Part shown: positions 13,101 through 25,449 of the stretch, piece by piece | Layout of the letters: every line of letters begins with the position of its first letter | Position numbering within the stretch: position 1 is the stretch's first letter | Source: Cryptomeria japonica | Taxonomy: Eukaryota > Streptophyta > Pinopsida > Cupressales > Cupressaceae | Assembly: GCF_030272615.1 (NCBI RefSeq) | Contig: NC_081406.1 | Location: 264,897,192 to 264,961,191 of the forward strand | Reading direction: 5' to 3' | DNA: 64,000 bases | Program-made: the position numbers and the translations under genes | Notes under the pieces: generated by a model | What the model was told of the DNA's origin: nothing | Database searches by the model: none | Seen by the model: only the letters and a program-made list of their open reading frames with translations

Positions 13101-16100
13101 ATGACCTATTCTAACACTTTTGACTATTATATGAAAGAATGCTATGATTGGTTTGCAGTCACTGGCAATGACTGCTATCAATGTGACTTTGAAGCTTCTC
13201 TCAAACTTATTCAATTGGCAGTAATAAAAACTGTCTTTACTTCTCTTTTATGCATGGAAGTACCCCTAACCTTTATGCTTGTTATTGTGATTGTAATAAA
13301 GTTGAGATTTTGATAACTATTATAAATCTTAGGTTATCAAAAGTCTTTCACTGATATATTCATGGATTGTCTTTGGTTGACTATTCACACCTCCATCTTT
13401 CTTTCAAGACACTATATCTCTGTCCTATTAGAAGGTACTCCCTTCATATTGTTCTGATCTCTTTGGGTGTTGACTGAAATTCAATCAATACTGCTCATGA
13501 ATGACTGTGATTTTAACTTCATGAATGGCATAATACTACTCCATTAGCTTTATACATTACCAATCTCACCTTGCCATTCACTATAATCACCTTTGGAAGC
13601 ACTGTTTAACTGCACTTTCATAGATTTTGCATTAGAAACTTTGGTTTGTCAATGGGATTATTGATTGCTTGTCTCATTGCATCTTGATGGTGCCTTCTTA
13701 TTACATTGAAAACTTCTCATGATATTTAAGCTTTGTCATCTCTTTGAAGTCATAAGCTGCTCTGACTGCAATTTTGATCATCATTATCGGTTGTCCTCAT
13801 TGATGCATTCTTTGTTTTGATTGTACTAATCATAGCTTTGTATGATTATGTCTTCAATATTCTTCATGAACTACACCCTTTTATGCTTACCCGGTTTATT
13901 TATGACTATAATCTTTCTAAAGATGAAAGCCTCCAAGTTGTTCCTATCACTGTGTTCTATATCACTTGGACTGCATTTGCTATGGTGATTGCTTAGTGTT
14001 CCTTTAGTTGTAGTTTTTAGCTGATGTCATACTTTTGATGTTTGTGCGAGGGCTCTTGAATATTCCTTTTTATAACTGCAATGTGGTCAAAATTCTTTTC
14101 TTTATTATTCATATCATGTCTGCAATTTTTGTGATTGGGTCTGCAACAAAACAATGATGAATGCTCTCATGTGATCATTTTATACCTCTGATTGTAAAGT
14201 TTGTTATTGATTTGGACTGATGAATCTCTAAATAAGATCTTCCCTACATAACAGTGATTGTCTACTGTCATGGAGATTCCTATGAATGTGTTCTTCTAGC
14301 TGCTCTCAAGACCATCTACCTAACGAATCTTCCATTCAATGTTCCTTTTTGCAAATGATTTGTTCACTGAATGTGGCCCCTCCCTATACTCTTAGATGGA
14401 TGCACTAATCTACAACATTAATGTACTAGTCCGAGTCTCTTTGTAAGCTTATTTCCAATGCTTTCTTAGCTCAATGTGATTGCTATTTCACTATCATGGG
14501 CTCACAAACTACTCTATGATAGTGCATACTTGTAAAAAATCCTCTTAGTTGTGTCTACCATTGACTGTCACATGGCTGTCATGTGACTATGAACTATTCA
14601 TGAGCTGATAATTGTTATACACAACTCGACCTTACTCAATACTTCATTCTGAGATCTCTATTTATAGCCTTGGACATTTGGAGTGATACAATAATGAGTT
14701 ATTCATGACCATCAATCTAAACTTATTCTTCAAACCTTTCAAATTAATCCATATATTCAAGAACATTCTCTTATGTATTAAGCATTGCCACTTTCCATAC
14801 TTGGTGACTTCTTTTCATGATGATTGTAACTGCTATGCAATGATTGATTACTTAACATATTTTGGAAGTTGAAATCATTGTTATTGCTACACCTTGGTGT
14901 TTGACTTCCACCTTCATCATCACGCCTATTGTTTTTTGAGGTTTTCATGAATTGTATTCATGGGGAGTGGCATGACTGTCTTCTTCCCATTTTTTTGGAG
15001 CAAACTTTTGTTGGACTACATTCCTTAAGCATGATGGCTTGGTTGAGGCATTGTCATTGTCCATCAATCATTATTACAATTGCTTTGTTGCTTTGGATGA
15101 TAGTGACCATTACTATTTTTTGCATTAACAGTACCCCACCCTTGACACTTGTTGTCATTTCTTCATTCTGATCCCATTGTGATTGAAAATTAGATTTTCA
15201 AACTTCATTTATGAATGAAAAACACTATAGTCTTATGCATGATGACTCTGGTATGATTGGTAGAGTTGCTCAATGATTTCCATTCACTATGATAGTAATG
15301 ATTGTCTTTCTTATATGACTTGTTGACTTTGTTATGATGATATTACTGTGTTTGATGAATGACTGTTACAAGTTATCTTTTACTGTGAGTACTTACTATT
15401 TTCATCATGCAAATACGATTATTCTTTTAAGTTGGTCATGATTGTTATGTTTGGCTTTCATAGCGGAATAACTCTGTCACTTGTACTCATTGGTTGATCT
15501 CCATATAGGACTGCAATCATGTTTCTTGAAGCTGACCATGTTCACTTATTTCATAGCTCCTATTGGTTACAATAAGTATCTCATACTAGTACTGAGGAAA
15601 GTCCAAGAAACCCTTATGGCATGGGGTTTTCTGAACTTTCTTCAGTACTAGTATAAAAAATACTGAAGAAAATTTTCACACGTCTATTATACAAGCATAA
15701 AATGATCCACTTGTAATTGCTAATTTTATTTGATGTAACAAAAGGTTTCATGAAAGGTACATGTCTCTTTAATGTCTCATTATGCTTGATATTTGAATGA
15801 TCTCAGCAATATTTCACCCGCTTACTCTGATTGCATTCTGTAATTATCTTCTGAGTTGGGCTCAACCCTTATGGGAGACTCATTTACTCCCACTCATACA
15901 TAAAATTTATAACCAACACATAGTTATTTTCTTGTTCCTTCACATGAATCAAACAAGTTAGATAAAAACATATGTTCTTTTCCATACTTAGCATTTATTT
16001 CTCATATTGAGGCATGTTGATATGATATTCCCTGCATCTCTCTCCCATGAAACTAATTATACATATCCAATATATGTTAGCTTAGTATTTGCATGCATGC

Positions 16101-16540
16101 ATCAATGTACATGATATGAATGTAATCAACCATTGCTTAGAAATAAAAGTTATAACTCATTGTATGTTTCTATGCAGGTACAAAGGATAGGACAACAACA
16201 AAGGACAAGACAACCACAAGCACTCCAGGACTTCACCAAGCTCACCAGTCATTCATACAATGATTGGTTTCATCCCTATGATGCTTCCTCTTCTACATTC
16301 ATGCATACATGTACATGTTTTATTTTTATATGTTAGCTATTTATTGCCAGTGTCATGGTTCTTGTGTGAGACAAATGTGTTTGAATTTAATAGAATACTT
16401 CTTTTCCACAAAGATTTTTCTTCCTTTCTATACTTTTGACTCTTATGAAGTAAAATTTTGTAATATACACATTCAAAAATCTCTTATTCAAACACATAAG
16501 TAACACAAATAGGCTAAAGACGCACCTCTTTAAAAACTTA
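10174..16540. other. Long noncoding stretch of unknown origin
   Basis: Six kilobases without a convincing ORF. Between about 11,700 and 15,600 the sequence is visibly enriched in a few words (ATGATTGT, CTATGACTG, TTCATGAATG, GCATTGAT) and contains diverged internal repeats, such as GTCATGGAGGTTCCTATG (11987-12004) and GTCATGGAGATTCCTATG (14267-14284). 11,480-11,700 has a Pyr-rich, ACCCTAGATT-containing leader-like segment. It may be a very long LTR or untranslated region of a gypsy element inserted between the protease at 9.8 kb and the pol at 16.6 kb. Small ORFs (12537-12816, 13098-13313, 14929-15171) look like chance frames. Confidence 0.35.
15583..15654. repeat. Long imperfect hairpin (inverted repeat)
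   Basis: Left arm 15583-15613 and right arm 15623-15654 are reverse complements with a few mismatches. The outer 14 bp ATACTAGTACTGAG pairs with CTTCAGTACTAGTAT (one mismatch), and inner GAAACCC pairs with GGGGTTTTC. The loop is about 9 nt. A further copy of the arm, TACTGAAGAAAA, follows at 15661-15672. Size and pairing resemble a plant miRNA precursor or a very small foldback element. Confidence 0.7.
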
Positions 16541-16559
16541 AGCACCAAATCTCTACCTG

Positions 16560-17200
16560 ATTGAGCTTGTAAGCAAAAATGGGTAACACTAAGTCTTATG
16601 TCATGGTTGAAAATACTCAATTTCCTATTCCAACAGAAGATCTACTCTAATAGAAGAAACTCAATCACCTATTTTAGGTGAAGACAATATAAGTTCTCCT
16701 CAAAGTATTGAAGGGGAAAGCATCATTATCTCTAATGATGTTTGGACCTTATAAATGATGGAAGTTGTGCTGCCAATGGGTCAGGAGCTGACATTGTCCT
16801 TATTTCTCCCAAGGGAGAGATCTTTCTCTACTCTTTTAAATTGCAGTTTTTCTAACACCAATAACATAGTTGAATATGAGTTACTCTTGCTAGGTATGGA
16901 TGTTGCTCGTAAAAGAGGTATTAAGAATATTCATGCGCAAGGTGATGAAAAATTGGTAGTTTGTCAGATAAGGAATGACAAACTCAAGCACTACTACAAC
17001 CTTGTATGGGATACTATTGAAAGTTTTTATGCTTTCAATATTTAAACAGTACCTAGAGAATATAATGATAGAGTTGATTCTCTTGCAGTTTCAGCTAATC
17101 TCTTAATCCCATACGAAGATTTTGGTCAAGACAAGTATTTCATTGATTTGATCTATAGACCCAATGTGCCTGATAATTGGGATGATTGACAGATTTTCAA
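16560..17200 (+). pseudogene. Additional RNase H domain of a Tat/Ogre-like gypsy element
   Basis: Starts near ATGGGTAACAC at 16580. Around 16757 the frame reads DGSCAANGSGADIVLISPKG (a frameshift separates it from the frame downstream), then NTNNIVEYELLLLGMDVARK with the catalytic Glu, then HAQGDEKLVVCQIRN with an Asp, and later VPREYNDRVDSLAVSANLL with the last Asp. The D-E-D-D residues are thus present. An RNase H placed before the RT is a known feature of Tat/Ogre-type gypsy pol. It is broken by a stop at 17043 and frameshifts. Confidence 0.8.
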
Positions 17201-17329
17201 TGAGGACAAATAGATTATAAATTTTCTTCAGACTAAAGATAAGTTCAATCATTTATATTTTGAAGGAAGTAATTCTTCCTTTTCTTTTGACTCGATGTTA
17301 GATACCACATCTGAACCAAATGAAGAGAT

Positions 17330-18440
17330 TTTGTAGCTGAAGGTAAACAAGATTCCTAAAGGTTTAGTTTCACTTGAGAAACTATTTGAAAAGCATGATT
17401 GCTATATAAAGAAACAATAGTAGGTGAATCCAAACTCTTCTATGGGATATGATAAGTACAACATTGGATTAGAAGATGATCCAAAGTTTGTAAATTTTGG
17501 AAACAATTGCACTCCTGAAGAGAAATAATAATTTATTCAGCTTCTACATTAATATGTTGGCCTATTCCTATGATGATCTTAGGTCCTTTTATCCTAAGGA
17601 GGTGCAATATGATATTCCCCTTAAAGTTGGCACAATACCTTTCAAGCAAAAGCAACGCCAATACAATCCCAAAATCTTAATATTATCTTAAAAATTCAAA
17701 AAATGTTTAATGCTCGGATTATTTTTCCCATTCATTATTAAATGTGGGTAGAAAATATAGTCCTGATGCGTAAAAAGAATGGAGAAATTCATAGCTATGT
17801 AGATTTAAAAAATATCAAACAGTGGCTAATGAAGGATAATCATCCTTTACCAATAATGGATCAAGTGTTGCAGACAGTGATAGGAGCTCAAATGATGTCC
17901 ATGTGGATTTAAATCTATAATCATATTGACGTAAGTTAATCAAATCAACACAAAATTGCATTTACTACTCCATGGGGTACATTCACATATCACATGATTC
18001 CTTTTGGGTTAATTAATGTAGGTGCTACTTTCCAAAGAGCTATGGGCTTAGCCTTTTGTGGTATCCTTGGTAGGTATATTGTTGTATACCTAGATGATCT
18101 CGCTATTTTCTCCAAAGATATTGAGAATCATCTTTTTCATTTACAAGATGTGCTTTAAAGGTGTTACAAGCATGGTATTTCCCTTAATCCTAAGAAACAA
18201 TTTTTTGGGGTTATAGAAGGTAAACTCCTTGGACATGTTGTGTCTAAAGAAGGGATCAAAATTGATCCTGAAAGAGTTAGATCTATTCAGAATCTTCCTT
18301 TACCTGTTAATAAAATTGTTGTTCATTCTTTCTTTGGAAAGGTCAATTTTATGCATAAGTTTATTCTTGATTTTGCTGAGAAGACTCCTCATATTGTTGA
18401 TACGATGAAGGGTAAAACTACTTTCCATTAGAATCTAAAA
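17330..18440 (+). pseudogene. Ty3/gypsy reverse transcriptase
   Basis: N-terminal connector reads VNPNSSMGYDKYNIGLEDDP and YSYDDLRSFYPKEVQYDIPL. The palm follows with broken HxLPxxDQVLQ and GFSGYNQ-equivalent regions, TPWGTFTYHMIPFGL then NVGATFQRAMGLAF, and an intact catalytic VVYLDDLAIFSK at 18081-18116. Then HGISLNPKKQFFGVIEGKLL and the thumb SKEGIKIDPERVRSIQNLPL. Many in-frame stops and shifts in the 17,690-18,000 part make it nonfunctional. Order and motifs fit a plant gypsy RT between two RNase H domains. Confidence 0.88.
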
Positions 18441-19010
18441 GGAAAGGCTACATTCAATTAAATGAAGGAGGCAATAGCTCATGAACCTCTATTGATCTAC
18501 CCAGACTATACAAAGGATTTTATCATGTATAGTTATGGTTTTGAGCATACTATGTTTTCTATTTTGATGCAAAAAAATACAGAGGGAATTGAATCTCCCA
18601 TTGCTTTCATGAGATGTCCTTTGAAGTCTAATGAAATAAAGTATTCCACAATGGAAAAGAATGCTTATGTTGTGGTAAAAGCAACAAAGTATTTCAGGTT
18701 CTATATTTTGAATTCCCACACCTTGGTCTTAGTTCCAAATACAACAATTAAGTCTATCCTAATGCAACAAGATTTTGGTACAAAAGCAGGTAATTGAATT
18801 GATAAAATCCAAGAGTATGATTCGGAGATCAAGCCAAATAAGCTTGTTTGTGGGAAAGGTATTTGCCAACTCATTGTTGAGAACAATCCAGAGGAAAAAG
18901 AACAAGATATTTCAGAAGATCTTCCAAGAGTACTGTTTGTTAGCAAAACTGATGAATGGTATTCAAACATCACCTATTTTTTGACTTATGGTGAATGCCC
19001 AACTCATTTA
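18441..19010 (+). pseudogene. Ty3/gypsy RNase H (RT-associated)
   Basis: Reads MKEAIAHEPLLIYPDYTKDF, IMYSYGFEHTMFSILMQKN, EGIESPIAFMRCPLKSNEIK, YSTMEKNAYVVVKATKYFRF. This matches the RNase H that directly follows the gypsy RT (SPDFSKDFIL.., YPAxEKEALAVV). After 18797 the frame shifts and continues EYDSEIKPNKLVCGKGICQL, the connector to integrase. One intact 111-codon stretch remains at 18462-18797. Confidence 0.82.
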
Positions 19011-20195
19011 TAATTCAAATAAAAGAGGACTATAACGCTAAAAGCTACAAACTTCATTCTTTGGGATAATGGTTTGTATAAGTGAGCTATTGATTGTACT
19101 TTCCTTTGCTGTGTTGATAAAGCACAACAGGTCAGATTATTAGAATCTTCCCATAATCTGGAATGTGGTCAACATTCCTCTGCACTAGTTACTGCTCACA
19201 AGATTCTAAGAGAAAAGTATTAATGTTGAATGCTATTTCAAGATGCTTTCATATGGGTGCGTAAGTGCGTGCGTTACCAACAATTTGTAGGTAAGAAAAA
19301 GCTTACAACATTACCTCTAAAGCCCATTGTGATTGAATAACCCTCCCAACAATGGGGAATTGATTTCATTGGTGTCATCATTCCCTCTTCAAGAACTGGT
19401 CATACTTATGTTTTTACTATGACTGATTAATTCACCAAGTGGGTGGAGGCCATTCTAGTGAAGCATGCTACTTCAGAAGTGGTATGTAGATTTCTCAAGG
19501 AGAATATAATTTCTAAGTTTAGCGTGCGACATAAAATTGTGACTGATAATGCATCTGCCTTCTCTTCTCATGAGGTAACCCAATTTTGTTTTGATTATTG
19601 TATTACTTTGGCTCATTCTTCTGACTAGTATCCTCAATGTAATGGTCAGGCATAATCAAGTAATAAGAATTTGGTTACCATCATAGGAAAACTTGTGGAG
19701 GAAAATCAGAGGTCTTGGCATAAGGTTGTATATGATGCTTTATGGGCAGATAGAATCACACCCAAAAGAGATATTAGCATGTCACCATTTCAGTCGCTTT
19801 ATGGGATGAATGTACAAATACCAATTACTTTAGAGCTTCTAGATTTAAAGTTAGCCAAGGTCATTGAAAATGAGACATTTGAAAGTGCCTTGGATAAGAG
19901 AATAATGTTTCTTTCTTAGTTAGAAGAACAATGGACACAAGTGGTAGACTAGATTGTTGAACATCATAAGAAAGTTCAGGTTCTCTTTGATAAGAAAGAA
20001 AGGTAAAGAGAATTTCAGGTTGGTGATTGTGTTCTACTTTGGGATAAAAGAAGAGAGCTAAAGGGTATGCATAAGAAGTTTGATACTCTTTGGCATGGAC
20101 CTTTCACTATTCATCAAATCACTAGTGAAAATAGTTTTCTGTTAGCATATCAAGATATGGAACTCAATTTTAGCTGCCCTATAGTGGACATCTAA
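19011..20195 (+). pseudogene. Ty3/gypsy integrase with C-terminal GPY/F-like module
   Basis: Zinc-binding region: LESSHNLECGQHSS (His residues) and VRKCVRYQQFVG, where CxxC has become CVRYQ. Catalytic core: WGIDFIGVI (first Asp), FTKWVEAILVKHATSEVV, VTDNASAFSSHEVTQF (second Asp), and SSNKNLVTIIGKLVEENQRS near the catalytic Glu position. C-terminal module: VGDCVLLWDKRRELKGMHKK, then FDTLWHGPFTIHQI, a GPY/F-type end. Stops at 19628 and 19918 and elsewhere break it. It ends about 20195, followed by noncoding sequence. Confidence 0.85.
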
Positions 20196-20621
20196 AACAT
20201 TATTTCAAATAAGTTCTAGATAAGTTTTGTACATAAAGTATAGGTTTTTGAGTCTTTTTGTTTTTCTTTAGTTTCTTTTTGTTTTCCTATTTTTGGTCAC
20301 TTGAATCTATAGCCCAATGGTCGGATGAAGGCACTTAGAGATCTAGCTTATATTCCCTAACCAGAGCAAACTATTGTCCTAATTTTTAAATTTTCAAAAA
20401 TTTGACAACCCCTACAATTTTTTACTTAAAATTCATAGTTTTCATCTCTAAGGTGCATTCTACGAGATTCAAAATTCGTATTCATTTGTGTCATATTGCT
20501 ACTAGGTGTTTTAATCATCGTTGCTTAAGTCTTTTTCCTTTCTTTTGATACAATTTTAGGTCTTAAAGACCAGATTGAAAGTTATAGGAGATTTTAGATT
20601 GCATTGCAATTAAAGAGTTCA

Positions 20622-21768
20622 CCTGTAATCAGGTCTCTAAGACCCAACCACAAGTGGGTTTGTTGTTTTTTTCTAATGTTGTAATATACTTGTATTTGGG
20701 GGTTTAAAACCCAATTACAAGCATAGCTGGCCCACGGGTTTTATATGTTAATATTTTACTTGTAATTGGGGGTCAAAAGCCCGATTATAAGTAAGTCTTC
20801 TTTCTTCTAAAGCATTCTCTTGAAAATCAGAAGTTTAGGGCATGACTACAACTATTTCTTGTTTCTCAAACAAACGTAAGGTGTTACCATACATGCTTGT
20901 ATCATGTTTCTTGGCATCTGATATGTTGTGATTTTTGAGGGGCCTCTTTAAGTCTTTTGATTTGCATTAGGAGTATTCATCTCCTTGTGATTATTAATAC
21001 CATTGTTTGAAGTTCTCTTCCATCATTCATGCCTTCAAGTGGAGCTGCATGAGGTTTTGGGCGCATTTTTTCCTTCATCTTTCTGTGTTTTGCTTTATAG
21101 CAAGTGTATCTTTGCGTCCATGTTTTGATCTTTCTTTCTTTTTATTTTTTATTTGTATCCTTGGCAATATGTAGGGAATGCCATTTTTACCATTTTTATT
21201 CTCCTTATGATACATAAGTTTGCTTGCAACCACTTGTGCAAAATCTTGATCGATAGTGAGGAATGGATGCATTTTCAGATGGAGAAGGTTGCTTTTCTTT
21301 TGCGTAGCATTTCAAGTATTTGTAAATCCTTCCTCCTTTAGCATTGCATATATATTTGAAAGCTTATCACTTAGAATGTATCCCACCATTTGCAGGCTTA
21401 TCTTCCTCCCATCATGCAAGTGTGTTCATTTGTAATCTGATCTCCAAGCCCTGATTGCAACCTAGTCTTCCCATTATTGCAACCACAATTACTTACAGTC
21501 GGATCTTGGAGACTTGATTTAAGCCTTCACCTATCATGTATTCACTTGTTCACTTGCATTCGGGTCTCCAATACTCAACTGCAAGTGAAAATGTTAAGCT
21601 TTTTTGTGTTTGCATTTGGATCTTAAGTTCCTAGTAAAAAAATTACTCTTTTTATTCATTGGTAATTCTACAAGCTTGCATTTGGGTCCTCAAGGCCTGA
21701 TTGCAAGCTCATATCTTTCCCATAACCCTATATGCTTGCATTTGGGTCTCCAAGACCTAATTTCAAGT
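20622..21768. repeat. Array of short palindromes between gypsy pol and the next ORF
   Basis: At least eight 33-39-bp inverted repeats share one design: ACTTGCAATTGGGTCT, a few central bases, then AGACCCAATTGCAAGT. Copies are at 20622-20655, 20689-20721, 20758-20792, 21427-21462, 21491-21523, 21550-21588, 21674-21708 and 21734-21768, with a weaker one at 21609-21640. Each can fold on itself. Mismatches often differ between copies while the pairing idea is kept. The sequence between copies is not repeated, so this is not a simple satellite. The 20796-21426 gap holds no copy I can see. Confidence 0.8.
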
Positions 21769-22090
21769 AGAAGTTTTAGTAATTTTCCATAAGTTTGTGC
21801 TCTTCCACTCGCACTTTCCAAGATCAAAATCCACTTGCAGTCCCTCCCTCAAGATCTGAAATGTTGTCCTTGTCATTATATGCACCATCCAAGCTTATCC
21901 ATTTATTTTTTCCTTTCTTCATGATAAATATCATGATAGGTCTAAGGTTAGACATTGATCTTTCCAAGATTTGGTAACATGATATCTCCAATATATTGTG
22001 AAGACTTCTTAATGCTTTGGAGTTTTCATTGGAGTGTCACAAATTCTTGTTGAATGATAGAAGAGTAATCATCTCCTTCCAACAAGAAGA

Positions 22091-25000
22091 TGAAATAAAA
22101 GTATGATAAGTATCAAAATGAAATTGCTCCTTCTCAAGTGAGTTCTTCAGACATGTTGACATGTTTGAGTTTCTTGAAAGAGCAAAAGGATCGCCAAGCC
22201 ATGGCATGCAATTTCTCCCGAATAGTCACATTCATTTGGTTTCCACTTTCCCAATGGCAGCCTTGGAGCCAAAATTTGATCTTGCTTGTGCTACTCATTT
22301 TAACAGAGGATCTAGGACAATCAAAGATGATGATGGTAATACTATTATCAGATCAGATGCAGAAACCATCGATAAGATCATCAAGGTTCTTGTTGCTCCA
22401 ATATATGTAGATACATCCATGAAGAGTGCTCTTGATCGATATAATCAGAAGAGATTACATTTCACAAGACATATCAACTCAAAATGGCTCAAGACTCCCA
22501 GGACCTATTTCTCTAGATGGCCCAAATTATATGTCTGATTTTATTAAGAAAGTTAGGGATATGATCACACTTTTGAGTAGTATAATGGGGTTGAAACAGT
22601 CTAATGTATCTAAGATCTGGATGTATAAATACATTGTAGTTATGAGGAAAGGATAGTCTCATATTTTCTGGGGTGAAGTCATTAACGATAACCTATGTGA
22701 GTAGTTGTCACAAGTTTCAACCACCCTCACCTTCTGTATGAATTCCTACTTAGTGTGCATAGCAGTTTCATTTAGACAATATCCTGGTTTTTCTACCAAA
22801 GGTGATAGGTCACTAGTAGCGATATAGAAATATTATAAGCAACTCACTTTGAGACCTAGTAGGATTCATTACAGGAGGGTATAGGGATGCCTTCTTTGGT
22901 CATTTCATGTGTTTATTTGATAAAACACTCAAGAACAAGAGGGTGTCTAAGGCAGCTTGGAAGAAGGTGAATGAGTATGGATTCTTGTTTCTTCAGTTCC
23001 CAACTTTCACTTACATGAGAATTGGATGTTTTGAAAATTGGCCATATATGCTTCCCAAATATCCTACTGATAAGATCATCCTAATGGAGCTGGATAGGTA
23101 GGTGATAATAGTTCATGTAGTCCAATTAGCTAACCATAAGTTAGGCATCAACATATCCTCTCACAATCCACTATAGATTGGTTGATATTTATTGACAACC
23201 TCAGCAAGAGCTAAAATAATAAAGACAAAACTTTAAGAAGAGAAGTTGAAGAAGTTCAAGGTGAGGAAGGATTTTGATTATTGAGGAATGAAGGACAAAA
23301 TAAAGAGAGCCTTCATTCATGTTCATTGCCTTAAGGATATTTGGGTTGATCTTTGCATAGAAGAAGATGTCGGGAAGATGGACTACAACAAGCTTACCTT
23401 GGAGCAAATTGTGGATATGGATCTAACCAAGATTCTAGAAGGCATGGCAGATGACGAGAAAACTCTTGAACCAATGTATATAGAATAGAGGGTTGTTGAG
23501 GCTCCTCTTCAATCTCTCCAATGATTGTAGAAGGAGCATACCTCAATATTTGATAAATTTTAACCCATCCTTGCCAACACCAATGCTTGGCTAAAAAATA
23601 ATAATGTCAAAACCATTAAGATCAAGGGTGGGGCGGAAAGTGATTCAACAAGACTAATTGGGCGTAAGTTTGAAGTCAAGGTCAAATAAAAATAAGGTGC
23701 TTCTTGCTCAGGCACTAAGATCGAGCTAAGAGTAAGTAGGGCTTTGGTTATTCCTCCACAAGAGTTGTCATTAAAGGGAAAAGAGAAGCCTCAAGTGCAA
23801 ATTTATATCATTGACCCTGAGGATGAAGTACATGAGGAGAATACAATAGGATCCCCTCCTACTATGGACTTAGATTCTCCTCACATGATAATTCCCCAAT
23901 TGTCTTTGGATGTTCGTATGTCTCTAATTGACATAGATGTGGATTCTTTTTGTATAGTTTATGTGGATCCTATCATTCCAAGTGTATCTTTTTGCATGAA
24001 TGTATCATCATTAGCTGCATATACTTCTCATGGAAACTTGGAGATTAATTTTAATGTAAATCCCTCATATGCCATTCTATCAAGCATATCACTTCCAAAA
24101 ATTGATACTTTTGCTGTAAGTTTTGATAAGTTCATGTTTGAAACCTATCATGATTTGCCATCTTAGCAAACACTTGTCATTGTCTAGACCGAGGCTTCAC
24201 CCAGAGTGCCAATTGTGGTATAGGTAGAGCTTGTTTCTACACAAACCATAATTGCTATCACAAATGCGAGCTCATTAGATATACCCCCATGGTTAAGTTC
24301 AATCACTCCTAAGAGGAGGAATCATGATATTTCTCCAGATGTGTTTAATTTTCAGCAGCTTAGGAAATCTAAGCCAAGGGCTGTTAAGAAAGCAAAAATA
24401 GCCTCATGAGTGATTTTGGACAACAACATAATGAAACATGTAGAAGTGGAAGAACCTCTTACTAATAAACCACCAAAAGAAATGCAACTATTGATTACAG
24501 GTTCGTAAGGGTGGAACTAGGAAAGAAAACACACATTGGGATAACACATGATGCTCAAGATTTGGTGACTTCATTGGTTCAGGGTTACTATGAGCTCCTA
24601 GAAAAGAAAGATAAGCTCAAGGAGGAGAATGCACAACTCATCTTAGTGATTCAAAATATCACTAATTCTTCAGAGAAGGTTGATCCTTTAACTTCCTCTA
24701 CTTTTGATTAATCTATCAAATGAGTTGAGAAAGTTGCTTGAAAGGCCAAACCTATTGATTCTTGGGTTGATCAACTAGAAGATCGAAGTGCTCAAGTGGT
24801 GAAGAGGGCACTATAGGCATTGAGAAGTGTGAAGGAAAAAAATATGAAATTGAACTAGACTTTAGAAGCTTTTAAGCAAAGTTTGGAATCTGCAGAAAGA
24901 GACTTGAATACTTGACATGAAATGGATCAAGTCAAATTAGAAATCTTGTTAAATCACATTGTGATACCAAATAGGGAAAAGTATATTGAGTTTGAAGAAC

Positions 25001-25449
25001 TTATGATCAATAGGTCATTAGTTGTTAAAGAATTGATCAAAGATATTGAAGCTACTCTTGAAATGAATGTTGAATTATAGTAGGATATTATCTCCAACTT
25101 TGAGAAAATATCTTGCAAAATTGTAAGTCAAGATGAAGAGTTGCTTCTTGAGGATGTAATACTTTCTGAGTTCGTATCCAAGCTTCATCGGTAATTACCA
25201 TCTGATCATTTTAGAGTGAACTCAATCAAAAGCTTTGTGGATTGCCAGGTTTTCCTTGACAAGATACAAACTGTTCTTGAGGAACATAGAGTAGAGATAG
25301 TCAGATACTTTGATGTCATCATCAAGACTATTGTTGTTGCAAAGAATACAGTGGGACCAAATCCTAATAAATTGCAGGAATCAATTGACAAGTTTCAAGC
25401 CTTCATGTATAGGGAGAGAGAAGAACAAGAAGTGTATCATGACACTTGA
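22091..25449 (+). pseudogene. Long degenerate ORF with coiled-coil C-terminus, family unrecognised
   Basis: Protein-like reading continues over 3.3 kb with frameshifts and about 30 stops. N-terminal part: FEFLERAKGSPSHGMQFL, ATHFNRGSRTIKDDDGN, then SALDRYNQKRLHFTRHINSK and FIKKVRDMITLLSSIMGLKQ. Middle: NWPYMLPKYPTDKIILMELD and an acidic, Pro-rich spacer (23744-24166). C-terminal part (24511-25449) is rich in heptads: GYYELLEKKDKLKEENAQLI, later FLDKIQTVLEEHRVEIVRYF. It ends over a polypurine tract directly before an LTR-like start at 25433, so it sits where a retroelement's extra ORF would, downstream of pol in the same orientation. I do not recognise the family; a captured host gene is the alternative. 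Confidence 0.55.
25411..25432 (+). promoter_or_regulatory. Putative polypurine tract before a 3' LTR
   Basis: AGGGAGAGAGAAGAACAAGA plus AG is an uninterrupted purine run apart from one C. It is followed immediately by TGTATCATGACAC, which fits the start of an LTR. It overlaps the last codons of the preceding ORF. Confidence 0.5.

Noticed and set aside
12537-15171. Ser/Phe/Ile-rich ORFs
   Set aside because: Low-complexity frames produced by the biased word content of this region.
20622-21768. CRISPR-like array
   Set aside because: Repeats are palindromes with irregular 35-640-bp spacing and many substitutions, in a plant retrotransposon context.
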